The notes under the pieces: model-generated
What the model was told of the DNA's origin: nothing
The model's input: the letters and a program-made list of their open reading frames with translations, nothing else
Database searches by the model: none
NCBI GenBank assembly: GCA_015057755.1
Contig: SVDR01000032.1
Location: 1 to 25,985, forward strand
DNA: 25,985 bases
Direction: 5' to 3'
From: Lachnoclostridium sp.
Lineage (GTDB): Bacteria; Bacillota_A; Clostridia; Lachnospirales; Lachnospiraceae
Position numbers and translations under genes: made by a program
Part shown: in pieces, positions 15,181-22,900 of the stretch
How positions within the stretch are numbered: position 1 is the stretch's first letter
Layout: the number at the start of each line of letters is the position of its first letter

Positions 15181-15687
15181 ATGAACACATTAGAAACCAT
15201 CCGTTCCAGAAGAAGTATCCGCAAATATAAAGAAGGAGCTGACATCCCGAGAGAGGATCTCAAGCAGATCCTGGAAGCAGCTATGATGGCTCCGAGTGCC
15301 TGTAACACTCGCCCGTGGGAATTTGTTGTATTACAGGACCGCGATAAATTGAACGCTCTTATGAAAGTACATCCGTATGTTTCCATGCTGAGAACCGCAT
15401 CTCTGGCTATCATTGTCTGTGCGAAACCAGAAGTGCAGGAAGGCATCTGTCCAGGTTATTTCCCTCAGGACTGCGGAGCTGCAACCCAGAACATTCTCCT
15501 TGCCGCAAAGGCACTTGGCTATGGCACTTGCTGGTGCGGCGTTTATCCGAACGAGGAACGTATAAAAGCTGTACAGGAAGTCCTTGGCATCGACTGCAAG
15601 CCTTATAATGTGATCGCGCTGGGTGTTGCTGACGAAGAGCCGGCTGCCCGCGGTTTCTATGATGAATCCCGCGTAACCTGGATGTAA
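15181..15687 (+). CDS. nitroreductase-family FMN oxidoreductase
   Basis: 168-aa flavoprotein of the NfsA/NfsB-like superfamily, using NAD(P)H to reduce nitro, quinone or related substrates. FMN-binding features: RSRRSIRKY (about 8-16), APSACNTRPWEF (about 37-48), a central QDCGAATQNILLAAKALGYG and the CWCGVYP loop, and near the end VIALGVADEEP. AAGGAGG is seven bases before the ATG. It is cotranscribed with the M20 amidohydrolase. No terminator is obvious behind it, so read-through into the DUF1540 gene is possible. Confidence 0.9.
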   Translation: MNTLETIRSRRSIRKYKEGADIPREDLKQILEAAMMAPSACNTRPWEFVVLQDRDKLNALMKVHPYVSMLRTASLAIIVCAKPEVQEGICPGYFPQDCGAATQNILLAAKALGYGTCWCGVYPNEERIKAVQEVLGIDCKPYNVIALGVADEEPAARGFYDESRVTWM

Positions 15688-15766
15688 CAAATTTTCATTT
15701 TTTTCCAGAGTGATTTTCTGAGCAATGTCTATACTAATACCATCTCACAAAAAGGTGGTGAAAGTA

Positions 15767-15940
15767 ATGGCAGCTCAGAACAAAAATGAAAGCATCCAGT
15801 GTTCCATCCACAACTGCGTACACCACGCAGGCACTGTAGACTACTGTACACTGGATAAAATCCATGTCGGCACACATGAGATGAATCCGACCAAAAAAGA
15901 GTGCACTGACTGTGACTCCTTCCAGTACAGAATGTCCTGA
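15767..15940 (+). CDS. DUF1540 cysteine-rich small protein
   Basis: 57 aa from the ATG at 15767, preceded by AAAGGTGGTG at six bases; the frame is open further upstream but without a binding site. Five cysteines (12, 17, 27, 46, 49) and nearby histidines (15, 19, 20) form the DUF1540 pattern C-x4-C ... C ... C-x2-C, which suggests metal binding. The family is common in spore-forming Clostridia and function is unknown. It is the first gene before cotJA; the only thing between them is a hairpin whose 3' arm is the cotJA ribosome binding site, so a sporulation role is reasonable but unproven. Confidence 0.85.
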   Translation: MAAQNKNESIQCSIHNCVHHAGTVDYCTLDKIHVGTHEMNPTKKECTDCDSFQYRMS

Positions 15941-15961
15941 TCGTAGTTGATCGTGCACACG

Positions 15962-16011
15962 AAAAAAACTCCTGCATATTCTGTTATTACAGGTATGAAA
16001 GGAGTTTTTTT
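15962..16011 (+). terminator. terminator-like hairpin overlapping the cotJA ribosome binding site
   Basis: AAAAAAACTCCT (15962-15973) pairs with AGGAGTTTTTTT (16000-16011); inside are CATA/TATG and CTGT/ACAG around a TATT loop. The 3' arm contains the Shine-Dalgarno AAAGGAG (15998-16004), and its seven T are the spacer to the cotJA ATG at 16012. The same sequence can stop transcripts from the DUF1540 gene and hide the cotJA start. Confidence 0.72.
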
Positions 16012-16161
16012 ATGAACCAAATTGACCATTTTCCGGTTGGCATGGGTTATGTACCGTGGCAGAACTGGGAGAATACCTACCCGCTGACACAGGCATTTCA
16101 GCGTGGAACAATTTTCCCCTCCCTTGATTATCCGTTCATCATGGGGAGGTGCAGACGATGA
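16012..16161 (+). CDS. cotJA: spore coat-associated protein CotJA
   Basis: 49-aa CotJA-family protein of the spore coat. It carries the family's short hydrophobic/aromatic pattern: FPVGMGYVPWQNWENTYPL followed by AFQRGTIFPSLDYPF. AAAGGAG with a seven-T spacer precedes the ATG. The stop overlaps the cotJB start in ATGA (16158-16161), so cotJA and cotJB are translationally coupled. In Bacillus the cotJ operon is made in the mother cell under sigma-E; the same timing is expected here. It is shorter than the Bacillus protein, as usual in Clostridia. Confidence 0.88.
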   Translation: MNQIDHFPVGMGYVPWQNWENTYPLTQAFQRGTIFPSLDYPFIMGRCRR

Positions 16162-16436
16162 GTGTGAGAAATAATATGATTAGCGCCCCTCTCTCAAAAC
16201 AAGCCCTTCAGAAACAGATCGACGAGGCAAGCTTCGCCATGGATGATGTTCTTTTGTTCTTAGATACGCATCCGAACGATACAGCGGCACTGGATTATTA
16301 TCGCAATGCGGTAACCATGAGGCGTCAGGCCATGGACATTTATCAGAGACAGTTTGGTCCGCTGATGGTGGACAGCGTCTATGGAAACCGTTGGGACTGG
16401 ATCAATGATCCTTGGCCATGGGAAGGAGGCTGTTAG
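16158..16436 (+). CDS. cotJB: spore coat protein CotJB
   Basis: 92-aa CotJB. Start at ATG 16158, with GGGGAGG eight bases upstream; a GTG three codons earlier lies inside that ribosome binding site and is unlikely. The family marks are FLDTHPNDTAAL in the helical N-terminal part and the tryptophan-rich C-terminus WDWINDPWPWEGGC. It is required with CotJA and CotJC for coat assembly in Bacillus. The gap to cotJC is one base after the stop codon, so all three genes form one tight operon. Confidence 0.92.
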   Translation: MSVRNNMISAPLSKQALQKQIDEASFAMDDVLLFLDTHPNDTAALDYYRNAVTMRRQAMDIYQRQFGPLMVDSVYGNRWDWINDPWPWEGGC

Positions 16437-16437
16437 T

Positions 16438-17058
16438 ATGTGGAGATATGAAAAAAAACTGCAGTATCCGGTAAATATCAAGGAACCGAATGCAAAGCTT
16501 GCAAAATATATTATCAGCCAGTATGGGGGCCCGGACGGTGAGATCAACGCCTCTCTCCGTTACCTCTCCCAGCGTTACACCATGCCCCATGGTTTGCAGA
16601 AGGCAGTATTGACAGATATTGGTACAGAGGAGCTGGCCCACATGGAAATGATCGCAGCCATCGTCCATCAATTGACACGCGGTCTCTCCGCAGAGGAGCT
16701 GGAAGCCCAGGGCTTTGCACCATACTACATCGACCATACAGCAGCAATCTGGCCTCAGGCAGCAGGCGGCGTTCCGTTGAATGCAAATCAATTCCAGTCA
16801 AAAGGAGACCCGATTACGGATCTCTTTGAAAACCTTGCAGCTGAACAAAAGGCCAGAACGACGTACGACAACATCCTAAGAGTTGTGTCGGATCCGGATG
16901 TCTGTGACCCAATCCGCTTCCTGCGAAAGCGCGAGATCATTCATTTCCAGAGATTTGGTGAGGCTCTGCGTGATCTTCAGGATAAACTGGACAGCCGGAA
17001 CTTCTATGCATTCAATCCGAGTTTTGATAAAAAACCGGCCGGTCCTGCATCCTTCTGA
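16438..17058 (+). CDS. cotJC: spore coat protein CotJC, manganese catalase family
   Basis: 206-aa ferritin-like four-helix protein of the manganese catalase family, incorporated in the spore coat, with likely peroxide-detoxifying activity. Di-metal ligands by position: Glu35, Glu65 and His68 (GTEELAHME), Glu136 (AAEQKAR), and Glu166/His169 (REIIHF). The protein lacks the longer C-terminal tail of true Mn catalases, as CotJC does. AAGGAGG lies eight bases before the ATG, inside the end of cotJB. It is the last gene of the operon; a long A/T-rich hairpin follows. Confidence 0.93.
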   Translation: MWRYEKKLQYPVNIKEPNAKLAKYIISQYGGPDGEINASLRYLSQRYTMPHGLQKAVLTDIGTEELAHMEMIAAIVHQLTRGLSAEELEAQGFAPYYIDHTAAIWPQAAGGVPLNANQFQSKGDPITDLFENLAAEQKARTTYDNILRVVSDPDVCDPIRFLRKREIIHFQRFGEALRDLQDKLDSRNFYAFNPSFDKKPAGPASF

Positions 17059-17085
17059 TGATTTTGCCCTTATTTTCTTAAAAAC

Positions 17086-17134
17086 CACCCCTCATTTTTG
17101 TAATTTTTTAAATATATACAAATTTTGAGGGGTG
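17086..17134. repeat. long hairpin between cotJC and the ParB/BMP fusion gene
   Basis: CACCCCTCA (17086-17094) pairs with TGAGGGGTG (17126-17134), and TTTGTA with TACAAA inside, around an A/T-rich loop. On plus there is no T-run after the stem. It may be a weak terminator of the cotJ operon, a leader structure, or an operator for the next gene. Confidence 0.5.
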
Positions 17135-17197
17135 TGATATGATTTGTTATGTTTGATGTTGGTTATTTTTTTATCAAAGAAGGAGGGCATTTCATTC

Positions 17198-19114
17198 ATG
17201 CCAATTACGGAGTATTCCATTGCTCTGAAGCGTGGCCAGAAAGCATACCGACAGGCTATTGCAGAAGGCCGTCAGCCTTATTTAAAAGTTCTTGATGAAA
17301 TTCTTGAGTATACACAAACCGCGGGAGAAACAGACCTTGGTCTCGTTGAAATCCCGATGGACCGCATTGCCGGCACCAAAACAGCCGGACGTACCAAAGC
17401 TTTCGCCAGCAACTTCATGCCGCTTCTGGAAACAGGCGAGTTTGCTGACAAGTGGTCAAATTTGTACCGCGCTCATGTAAAGGAAGGAATTCGCGAGCCA
17501 GTGATCGCCTGCGAATTTATGAACCAATATTATATTATTGAAGGAAATAAGAGAGTCAGTGTTTTAAAATATGCAGGGGCAGCTACGGTTCCCGGATATG
17601 TAACCAGGATCATCCCTGCTTACAGAGAAGAAAAGGAGATCCAGATTTATTATGAATTCATGGAATTTTCCCGATTCTCCAATATCAACAACCTGACCTT
17701 TTCCAAATTAGGATGTTACCATAAAATCTGCGAATTGATCGGTAAGGAATACGGTGTCCAGTGGACGGTCGATGAGAGGCGCAGCTTTTCCACGGATTAC
17801 TACTGGTTCTACCGTGCATTTAAGGAAAAAGGCGGCGAAGCTCTCCCGATCACAGGCGGCGATGCATTCCTGCTCTATCTGGAGATCTACGGTTATGGAG
17901 ATATGAAACAGCGCTCCCAGGAGCAGATTAAAAAGGAACTGGACTCCCTTTGGAGTGAACTGGAGGCATTGCCAAAAGCAGGCAATGTAAACCATATCCT
18001 TCAGCCGGAACTGGAACCGGAGCGCAGTGTGTTTGAAAAACTGCTCTCCCCGATCATCCCTCCGGCCTACAAGCTGACTGTCGGCTTCGTCTATCATAAA
18101 ACTGCGGAAACATCCAGCTGGACCTACGCCCATGACCTTGGTCGTATTTATCTGGAAGAACATATGGGTGACAAACTGAACATACGTGTTTATGATGATA
18201 TCGAAACCGACAAAGAATGTCTGGAAAAGCTTGAGGAAGCGATCGAAGACGGCTGTACTGTTATCTTTACTACCTCTTCCCGTTTCCTGAATGCAAGTTT
18301 TAATGCCTGCATCCGCCATCCAAAGATCAAGATCCTCAACTGTTCCCTGAACTCCTACAGCGGAGACTTGAGAACTTATTATGGCAGAATCTACGAAGCA
18401 AAGTTCCTGGTTGGCATGCTGGCCGGTATCCTGACCCGCACAGACAGCATTGGCTATATCGCAGATTTTCCGATGTTCGGAACTCCTGCCAGCATCAATG
18501 CGTTTGCGCTCGGTGTAAAGATGGTCAATCCGACTGCAAAAGTTCATCTTGCATGGTCCTGCGTTAAGGACTGCGATATAACGAAACAGTTTACAGAGGC
18601 AAACATCAGCCATATCTGCGGTCGTGATATGATCGAGCCGCGTGATGTGACCCGCGCATACGGTCTTTATGATCTGGAAGATACAAAAAGCCGAAATCTG
18701 GCAGCATCGATCTGGAACTGGGGCAAATTTTACCAGCGCATTATCCAGACAATCCTGAACGGAAACTGGAAACGCACAGCGGTTGCTCCGGATTTCCCAA
18801 CCATCAACTATTGGTGGGGTATTTCTTCCGGAATGATCGATATGATCGTATCCAAGTCCGTTCCGCCACAGACTCTGAAACTCATCGAGGTTGTGAAAAA
18901 GCATATCATCAATAATGATTTTCACATTTTCTCCGGAGATCTGTATGATCAGGATCATGTGCTCCGCAATGAAAGCAGCCACATCATGTCTGCAAATGAG
19001 ATCATGAACATGAACTGGCTTGTGGACAACGTGGTTGGTACTATTCCGAAAATGGAAGATCTGGACGAAGAGGCAAAAGATGTTGTCGAAATGCAGGGGT
19101 TTGAGGTCGAATAA
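17198..19114 (+). CDS. ParB/Srx-like domain fused to a BMP-family ligand-binding domain
   Basis: 638 aa from the ATG at 17198 (AGGAGGG ten bases upstream). Residues 45-140 look like the ParB/sulfiredoxin fold: a specificity segment, REPVIACEF (99-107), then YYIIEGNKRVSVLKYAG (111-127) with the EGNKR box. From about residue 291 (KLTVGFVYHK) to 600 the chain resembles BMP/PnrA/Med-type substrate-binding proteins (GRIYEAKFLVGMLAG; GYIADFPMFGTPASINAFALG). Unlike transporter subunits it has no signal peptide or lipobox, so it is cytoplasmic and likely a nucleoside- or similar ligand-sensing regulator rather than a transport protein (inference). It overlaps by one base with a phosphodiesterase gene, so the pair probably acts together. 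Confidence 0.72.
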   Translation: MPITEYSIALKRGQKAYRQAIAEGRQPYLKVLDEILEYTQTAGETDLGLVEIPMDRIAGTKTAGRTKAFASNFMPLLETGEFADKWSNLYRAHVKEGIREPVIACEFMNQYYIIEGNKRVSVLKYAGAATVPGYVTRIIPAYREEKEIQIYYEFMEFSRFSNINNLTFSKLGCYHKICELIGKEYGVQWTVDERRSFSTDYYWFYRAFKEKGGEALPITGGDAFLLYLEIYGYGDMKQRSQEQIKKELDSLWSELEALPKAGNVNHILQPELEPERSVFEKLLSPIIPPAYKLTVGFVYHKTAETSSWTYAHDLGRIYLEEHMGDKLNIRVYDDIETDKECLEKLEEAIEDGCTVIFTTSSRFLNASFNACIRHPKIKILNCSLNSYSGDLRTYYGRIYEAKFLVGMLAGILTRTDSIGYIADFPMFGTPASINAFALGVKMVNPTAKVHLAWSCVKDCDITKQFTEANISHICGRDMIEPRDVTRAYGLYDLEDTKSRNLAASIWNWGKFYQRIIQTILNGNWKRTAVAPDFPTINYWWGISSGMIDMIVSKSVPPQTLKLIEVVKKHIINNDFHIFSGDLYDQDHVLRNESSHIMSANEIMNMNWLVDNVVGTIPKMEDLDEEAKDVVEMQGFEVE

Positions 19115-19707
19115 TGAAAATACTTGCTATCTCCGACACCGAATCCAAGTTATTGTGGGATTATTTCGACCGCAAATATCTGGCAGACATTGATCTGATC
19201 CTCGCATGTGGCGATCTGGATCCCAGATATCTGGAATTTCTCGTGACTCTGGGGCATTGTCCGCTCCTTTACGTTCACGGGAACCATGATGAAAGATATA
19301 AAAAACATCCACCGTTAGGGTGTGTTAATATAGAAGATAAAATTTATGTACATAATGGCGTGCGCATTCTGGGACTGGGTGGTTCCAGAAGATACCGTGA
19401 CGGGGCTCACCAGTATACAGAAGCCCAGATGAGACGGCGCAGTCAAAAACTCTGGCCAAAACTCATGTATCACAAAGGATTTGATATTCTACTGACACAT
19501 GCGCCTGCAAGAGGGCACGGCGATCTGGATACACTGACACATGCAGGCTTTGAGACCTTCGTACATTTAATGGACAAGTATCAGCCGGCTTATCACATTC
19601 ACGGCCACGTACATTTGAATTATACCCCGGGCGCATCCCGCATCCGCAAATATAACAATACAACATTGATCAATGCATACGAACGCTATGTTTTTGATTA
19701 CGAATAA
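19114..19707 (+). CDS. metallophosphoesterase (YfcE/MJ0936-like) coupled to the ParB/BMP protein
   Basis: 197-aa calcineurin-like phosphodiesterase. Start ATG overlaps the previous stop (TAATG), with GAGG inside the upstream gene, so translation is coupled. Metal blocks: SDTES (7-11), GDLD (about 33-36), GNHD (about 55-58), LTHAP and HGHVH. The first block normally reads SDxHG; here the ligand histidine is Glu10, which changes one metal-binding position. Cytoplasmic. The pairing with a ligand-binding regulator suggests control of a nucleotide or phosphodiester pool, but no substrate can be named. Confidence 0.83.
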   Translation: MKILAISDTESKLLWDYFDRKYLADIDLILACGDLDPRYLEFLVTLGHCPLLYVHGNHDERYKKHPPLGCVNIEDKIYVHNGVRILGLGGSRRYRDGAHQYTEAQMRRRSQKLWPKLMYHKGFDILLTHAPARGHGDLDTLTHAGFETFVHLMDKYQPAYHIHGHVHLNYTPGASRIRKYNNTTLINAYERYVFDYE

Positions 19708-19744
19708 AGAGAGGTGCTGATATTCTATCAACCCTCTCTTTTTC
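19708..19744. terminator. terminator after the phosphoesterase gene
   Basis: AGAGAGG (19708-19714) pairs with CCTCTCT (19733-19739), with TGATA/TATCA inside; a T-run follows on plus. It also lies just behind the convergent LytM-domain gene. Confidence 0.75.
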
Positions 19745-19755
19745 TAATTCCATTC

Positions 19756-20538
19756 TCATTCGAAATAGTCCAAACTGTCTATCGGTTTTCCGGAGTGCTG
19801 CAGTTCAAAGTAAACATTAACCCCTTCCACAGAGTAATACTTGGTCGGTTCCGCAACATACCCAATCAATTCGCCCTTGTGCAAGTATTCATTTTCCACA
19901 ACCGGAATTTCTTTTAACTGTCCACAGACTGCCGTGTACTCATTTCCCAAATCCAATCGGAGATAATTTCCGATTTCTTCATTATGTCCTATCTCCAGGA
20001 CTCTTGCATCCGCCGGAGCATAAACCGGAGTGCTTACATCACTCTGAATGACGTTGGCAGGATTGCATTTGTACTGTTCCAGGGTTGGAAACCATGTAGT
20101 TGTGTCCATGCTATAGCCCAGGATCACATTTCCCATGACCGGCCACATGAGTTTTTCTTTCTCCGAAAAATCAAGGACCAGTGATTCACTGACGATGGCT
20201 CCTGCTTCGAGCGCTTCTGTCTCTACTGTACTTTCTGTTTTTGCCGTCTGTTTTTCCTCTTCTGCAACGTTAACCGGAGTTTGTACTTGTGCTTCACCCT
20301 CTTCCGGAACCTCCGCAGCTGCTGTGGCATTGGAATCTCCGGCAGTCTGGGTCTCATCATATTCTCCCACAAGAACACCATCCGATTCCCGGATTTCCAG
20401 ATATGGACTTTCCTCCAGGTGTTCATTTCCTTTTCGGATTGATACGGTTCCTGCGGCTGCCACAATCGCCACGAGACCGAGTACGACAGTAACTAGAATT
20501 AGCTTATCTCTGAAAAGCTGGTTTACTTTGTCTTTCAC
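19756..20538 (-). CDS. membrane-anchored degenerate LytM/M23 protein, SpoIIQ candidate
   Basis: 260 aa beginning at a GTG (20536-20538) with GAGGTG upstream. One N-terminal membrane segment (about 12-32) is followed by an acidic, low-complexity linker (about 50-115) and a LytM fold (about 130-258: STPVYAPADARVLEIG, GNYLRLDLGNEYTAVCGQL, YLHKGELIGYV, VYFELQHSGKPID). All zinc ligands of active M23 peptidases appear lost: the HxxxD position reads as NxxxV (NPANV) and HLHFE becomes NVYFE. A single-pass, enzymatically dead LytM protein matches SpoIIQ, the forespore partner of SpoIIIAH in the engulfment channel; a sigma-F-like promoter upstream supports this. A vegetative cell-wall activator of EnvC type is the main alternative. 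Confidence 0.7.
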   Translation of the reverse strand: MKDKVNQLFRDKLILVTVVLGLVAIVAAAGTVSIRKGNEHLEESPYLEIRESDGVLVGEYDETQTAGDSNATAAAEVPEEGEAQVQTPVNVAEEEKQTAKTESTVETEALEAGAIVSESLVLDFSEKEKLMWPVMGNVILGYSMDTTTWFPTLEQYKCNPANVIQSDVSTPVYAPADARVLEIGHNEEIGNYLRLDLGNEYTAVCGQLKEIPVVENEYLHKGELIGYVAEPTKYYSVEGVNVYFELQHSGKPIDSLDYFE

Positions 20539-20556
20539 GTTTTATCACCTCGGTAG

Positions 20557-20585
20557 TATTCTTACCAATGTGATGAAAGTTATAC
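20557..20585 (-). promoter_or_regulatory. sigma-F-like promoter of the LytM-domain gene
   Basis: On the minus strand GTATA (20581-20585), a 14-nt spacer and GGTAAGAATA (20557-20566). The -35 fits GYWTA and the -10 fits GGNRANAHTW at every position. The transcript would begin close to the ribosome binding site, giving a very short leader, and the spacer is at the short end, so the call is not certain. Confidence 0.5.
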
Positions 20586-20601
20586 GATTTCATCAAAGAA
20601 A

Positions 20602-20630
20602 TTGACATTTCTTCTTATGTCTAATAAAAT
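20602..20630 (+). promoter_or_regulatory. sigma-A promoter of the ABC-F gene
   Basis: TTGACA (20602-20607), a 17-nt spacer and TAAAAT (20625-20630), about 40 nt before the ATG at 20671. The -35 is perfect. Its position argues against the upstream ATG at 20641 as start. Confidence 0.72.
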
Positions 20631-20670
20631 ATAGGAAGTTATGTCTTCGCAAATAGATTCGGAGGAATTT

Positions 20671-22677
20671 ATGTTATATCAGATCAGTAACGGCGCTGTA
20701 GAACTCGGTGCCGAATTAATTCTAAAAAAAGTCAACTTTGAAATCCGCGACAGAGAAAAAATTGCGGTTGTCGGCCGAAACGGAAGTGGTAAGACAACCC
20801 TTCTGAAGCTGATTTCCGGAGAAGTGGATCTCTTAAAACGCGACAGTGACGAAGATATTTTCATTGCCAAGGCAGGAAATCCGGAAATCGGATATTTAAA
20901 GCAGATGGCATTTGAGGACAATACGATCACCGTCGACCAGGAAATCCGCAAGGTATTCAGCAAGATCCACGCGATGCAGGCTCGCATGGACATGCTCCTT
21001 GCAAAGATGAACGATGAGGCTCTAAATGCCAATGCTGACGAAGAAACTCATGCGCGCGAGATCAAGGAATATACTGCACTCCAGGAAGAATTTGAGGATA
21101 TCGGCGGATATTATTATGAAAAAGAATATGAAACCATGCTCCGCCAGTTCGGTTTCACCCCGGAGGACAAACATCGCCCGTTAAATGAATTCTCCGGTGG
21201 TCAGCAGACAAAGCTTGCATTTATCAAGCTTCTCCTTAGTAAGCCGGATATCTTGCTTCTGGACGAGCCGACCAACCACCTGGACATTTCTACCATTGAA
21301 TGGCTGGAGGATTACCTGCGCAATTACAAGAAAGCGGTTGTTATCGTTTCCCATGACCGTATGTTCTTGGATAAAGTCGTGGACGTGGTTTATGAGATCG
21401 AATATGGTGTACTGAAACGCTATCCGGGTAACTATACCAAGTTCATGGAGACCAAGCGTGCCAACTATGAAAAACAGAAAAAGGATTACGAGCTCCAGCA
21501 GAAGGAAATTGCCCGCCTGGAGATGATCGTTGAAAAATACAAGAATACACCGACAAAGGTTGCCATGACCCGATCCAAATTAAAGGCGATCGAGCACATG
21601 GAAAAGATTGAGTCCCCGGACCGTTTCGACACTGCTACGTTCCATGCAAACTTCAAGCCGAACCGTGAAACCGGCAAGGAAGTTCTCCGCGTAACCAACC
21701 TGGAAATCGGTTACGATAAAGTTCTTTCCAAAGTCAACATGGAACAGTTCCGCAAACAGCGCATTGGTATCATCGGCGGAAATGGACTTGGCAAATCAAC
21801 ATTCCTGAAAACTCTGGTTGGCCAGATTCCTCCGCTCGGCGGCGAAGCTGCCTTCGGTTATCAGGTCGATATCGGTTATTTTGACCAGCAGATGGCCCAG
21901 TACAACAGTAACAAGACTGTTCTCGATGATTTCTGGGATGAGTACCCGACACTGGACCGCACAGAGGTCCGTTCCTCTCTCGGTGCATTTATGTTCAGCC
22001 AGGAGGAAGTATTTAAAAATGTCAACATGCTGTCCGGAGGTGAAAAAGTCCGTCTGGCGCTTTGTAAGATTTTTAAAACAAAACCAAACTTCCTGATCCT
22101 CGATGAGCCGACCAACCATATGGACATCGTCGGCAAGGAATCTCTGGAAGCCATGCTCCGCGATTTCCCGGGAAGTGTACTCTTCGTTTCCCATGACCGT
22201 TATTTTATCAAGCAGATTGCAGACGCACTGCTGGTATTTGAAGACGGCGAGGTACAGTTCCTTCCGTATGGCTATGAGGAATATATGGAGCGCAAGAACG
22301 GTACATACGCGGCAAGCGTAGACCGCGACATTTTCGCTCAGAAAGAAGCGCAGGCGAAAGCTGCCAAAGCTGCAGCAGAAGCCGCAAGACTGGCCGCTGC
22401 CCCGGTTCAGGTGCAGAAAGGCAAAGAATCCTATGCCCTTGGAAAAGAAGTTTCCCGACTGGAAAAGAAAGTGAAAAAAGCAGAGGAACAGGTGGCTGCC
22501 CTCGAAGAAGCTTTAGAGGCAAAAAAAGCAGAACTCCTGCTTCCGGAGTATGCAAGCAGCTATTCCAAACTCAGCGAAATCTCCGCACAGGTAGAGGAAC
22601 TGGAGATGGAACTTCTGACTGCCATGGAGGAATGGGAGGAGCTCGATCAGCAGTTGAGTGAGCTGAGAGAAAATTAA
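20671..22677 (+). CDS. ABC-F family ATPase
   Basis: 668-aa soluble protein with two ABC domains and no membrane part, of the ABC-F group that acts on ribosomes. Domain 1: Walker A GRNGSGKT (35-42), signature FSGGQQ, Walker B LLLDEPTNHLD. Domain 2: GGNGLGKS, LSGGEK, LILDEPTNHMD. A charged interdomain linker of about 80 residues (the P-site tRNA interaction motif region) and a C-terminal coiled coil (about 590-668), as in Uup-type members, are present. GGAGG is five bases before the ATG. A housekeeping translation factor or an antibiotic-resistance type cannot be told apart by eye. It ends directly at a large inverted repeat. Confidence 0.93.
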   Translation: MLYQISNGAVELGAELILKKVNFEIRDREKIAVVGRNGSGKTTLLKLISGEVDLLKRDSDEDIFIAKAGNPEIGYLKQMAFEDNTITVDQEIRKVFSKIHAMQARMDMLLAKMNDEALNANADEETHAREIKEYTALQEEFEDIGGYYYEKEYETMLRQFGFTPEDKHRPLNEFSGGQQTKLAFIKLLLSKPDILLLDEPTNHLDISTIEWLEDYLRNYKKAVVIVSHDRMFLDKVVDVVYEIEYGVLKRYPGNYTKFMETKRANYEKQKKDYELQQKEIARLEMIVEKYKNTPTKVAMTRSKLKAIEHMEKIESPDRFDTATFHANFKPNRETGKEVLRVTNLEIGYDKVLSKVNMEQFRKQRIGIIGGNGLGKSTFLKTLVGQIPPLGGEAAFGYQVDIGYFDQQMAQYNSNKTVLDDFWDEYPTLDRTEVRSSLGAFMFSQEEVFKNVNMLSGGEKVRLALCKIFKTKPNFLILDEPTNHMDIVGKESLEAMLRDFPGSVLFVSHDRYFIKQIADALLVFEDGEVQFLPYGYEEYMERKNGTYAASVDRDIFAQKEAQAKAAKAAAEAARLAAAPVQVQKGKESYALGKEVSRLEKKVKKAEEQVAALEEALEAKKAELLLPEYASSYSKLSEISAQVEELEMELLTAMEEWEELDQQLSELREN

Positions 22678-22679
22678 GT

Positions 22680-22824
22680 TTGTATTTCGTTTAGTAACAA
22701 TATAAGTATCTGCAGAAAATCCCATACTATCTCAAATTAGGCTGACTGCCTTTGCTTCACAAGATTTGAGTATAGTATGGGATTTTCTATCAGAACTTTA
22801 TATTATCTACTAAACAAAATGCAA
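22680..22824. repeat. 145-bp near-palindromic element
   Basis: The two halves of this stretch are inverted copies over about 58 bp each. Matching pieces from outside in: TTG-x-ATTT-x-GTTTAGTA (22680-22696) with TACTAAAC-x-AAAT-x-CAA (22808-22824); AATATAA with TTATATT; AGAAAATCCCATACTAT (22714-22730) with ATAGTATGGGATTTTCT (22772-22788); CTCAAAT with ATTTGAG. The loop is 26 nt and holds AGGC/GCCT. It starts three bases behind the ABC-F stop codon. It can terminate that gene but is far longer than needed; a MITE-like element is likely. Confidence 0.72.
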
Positions 22825-22900
22825 TTACGAAAATACTAAATTTTTCAGCAGTTTGGCGGTTGTATCATTGCGTGTATTTAATTAAGGAAACTTCGATATA

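Noticed and set aside
17708..18982. A 424-codon open frame antisense to the ParB/BMP fusion gene
   Set aside because: No recognisable domain and no ribosome binding site. The sense frame has clear domains and coupling to its neighbour.
19756..20538. Active M23 endopeptidase
   Set aside because: Every zinc-ligand position of the HxxxD and HxH motifs appears replaced.
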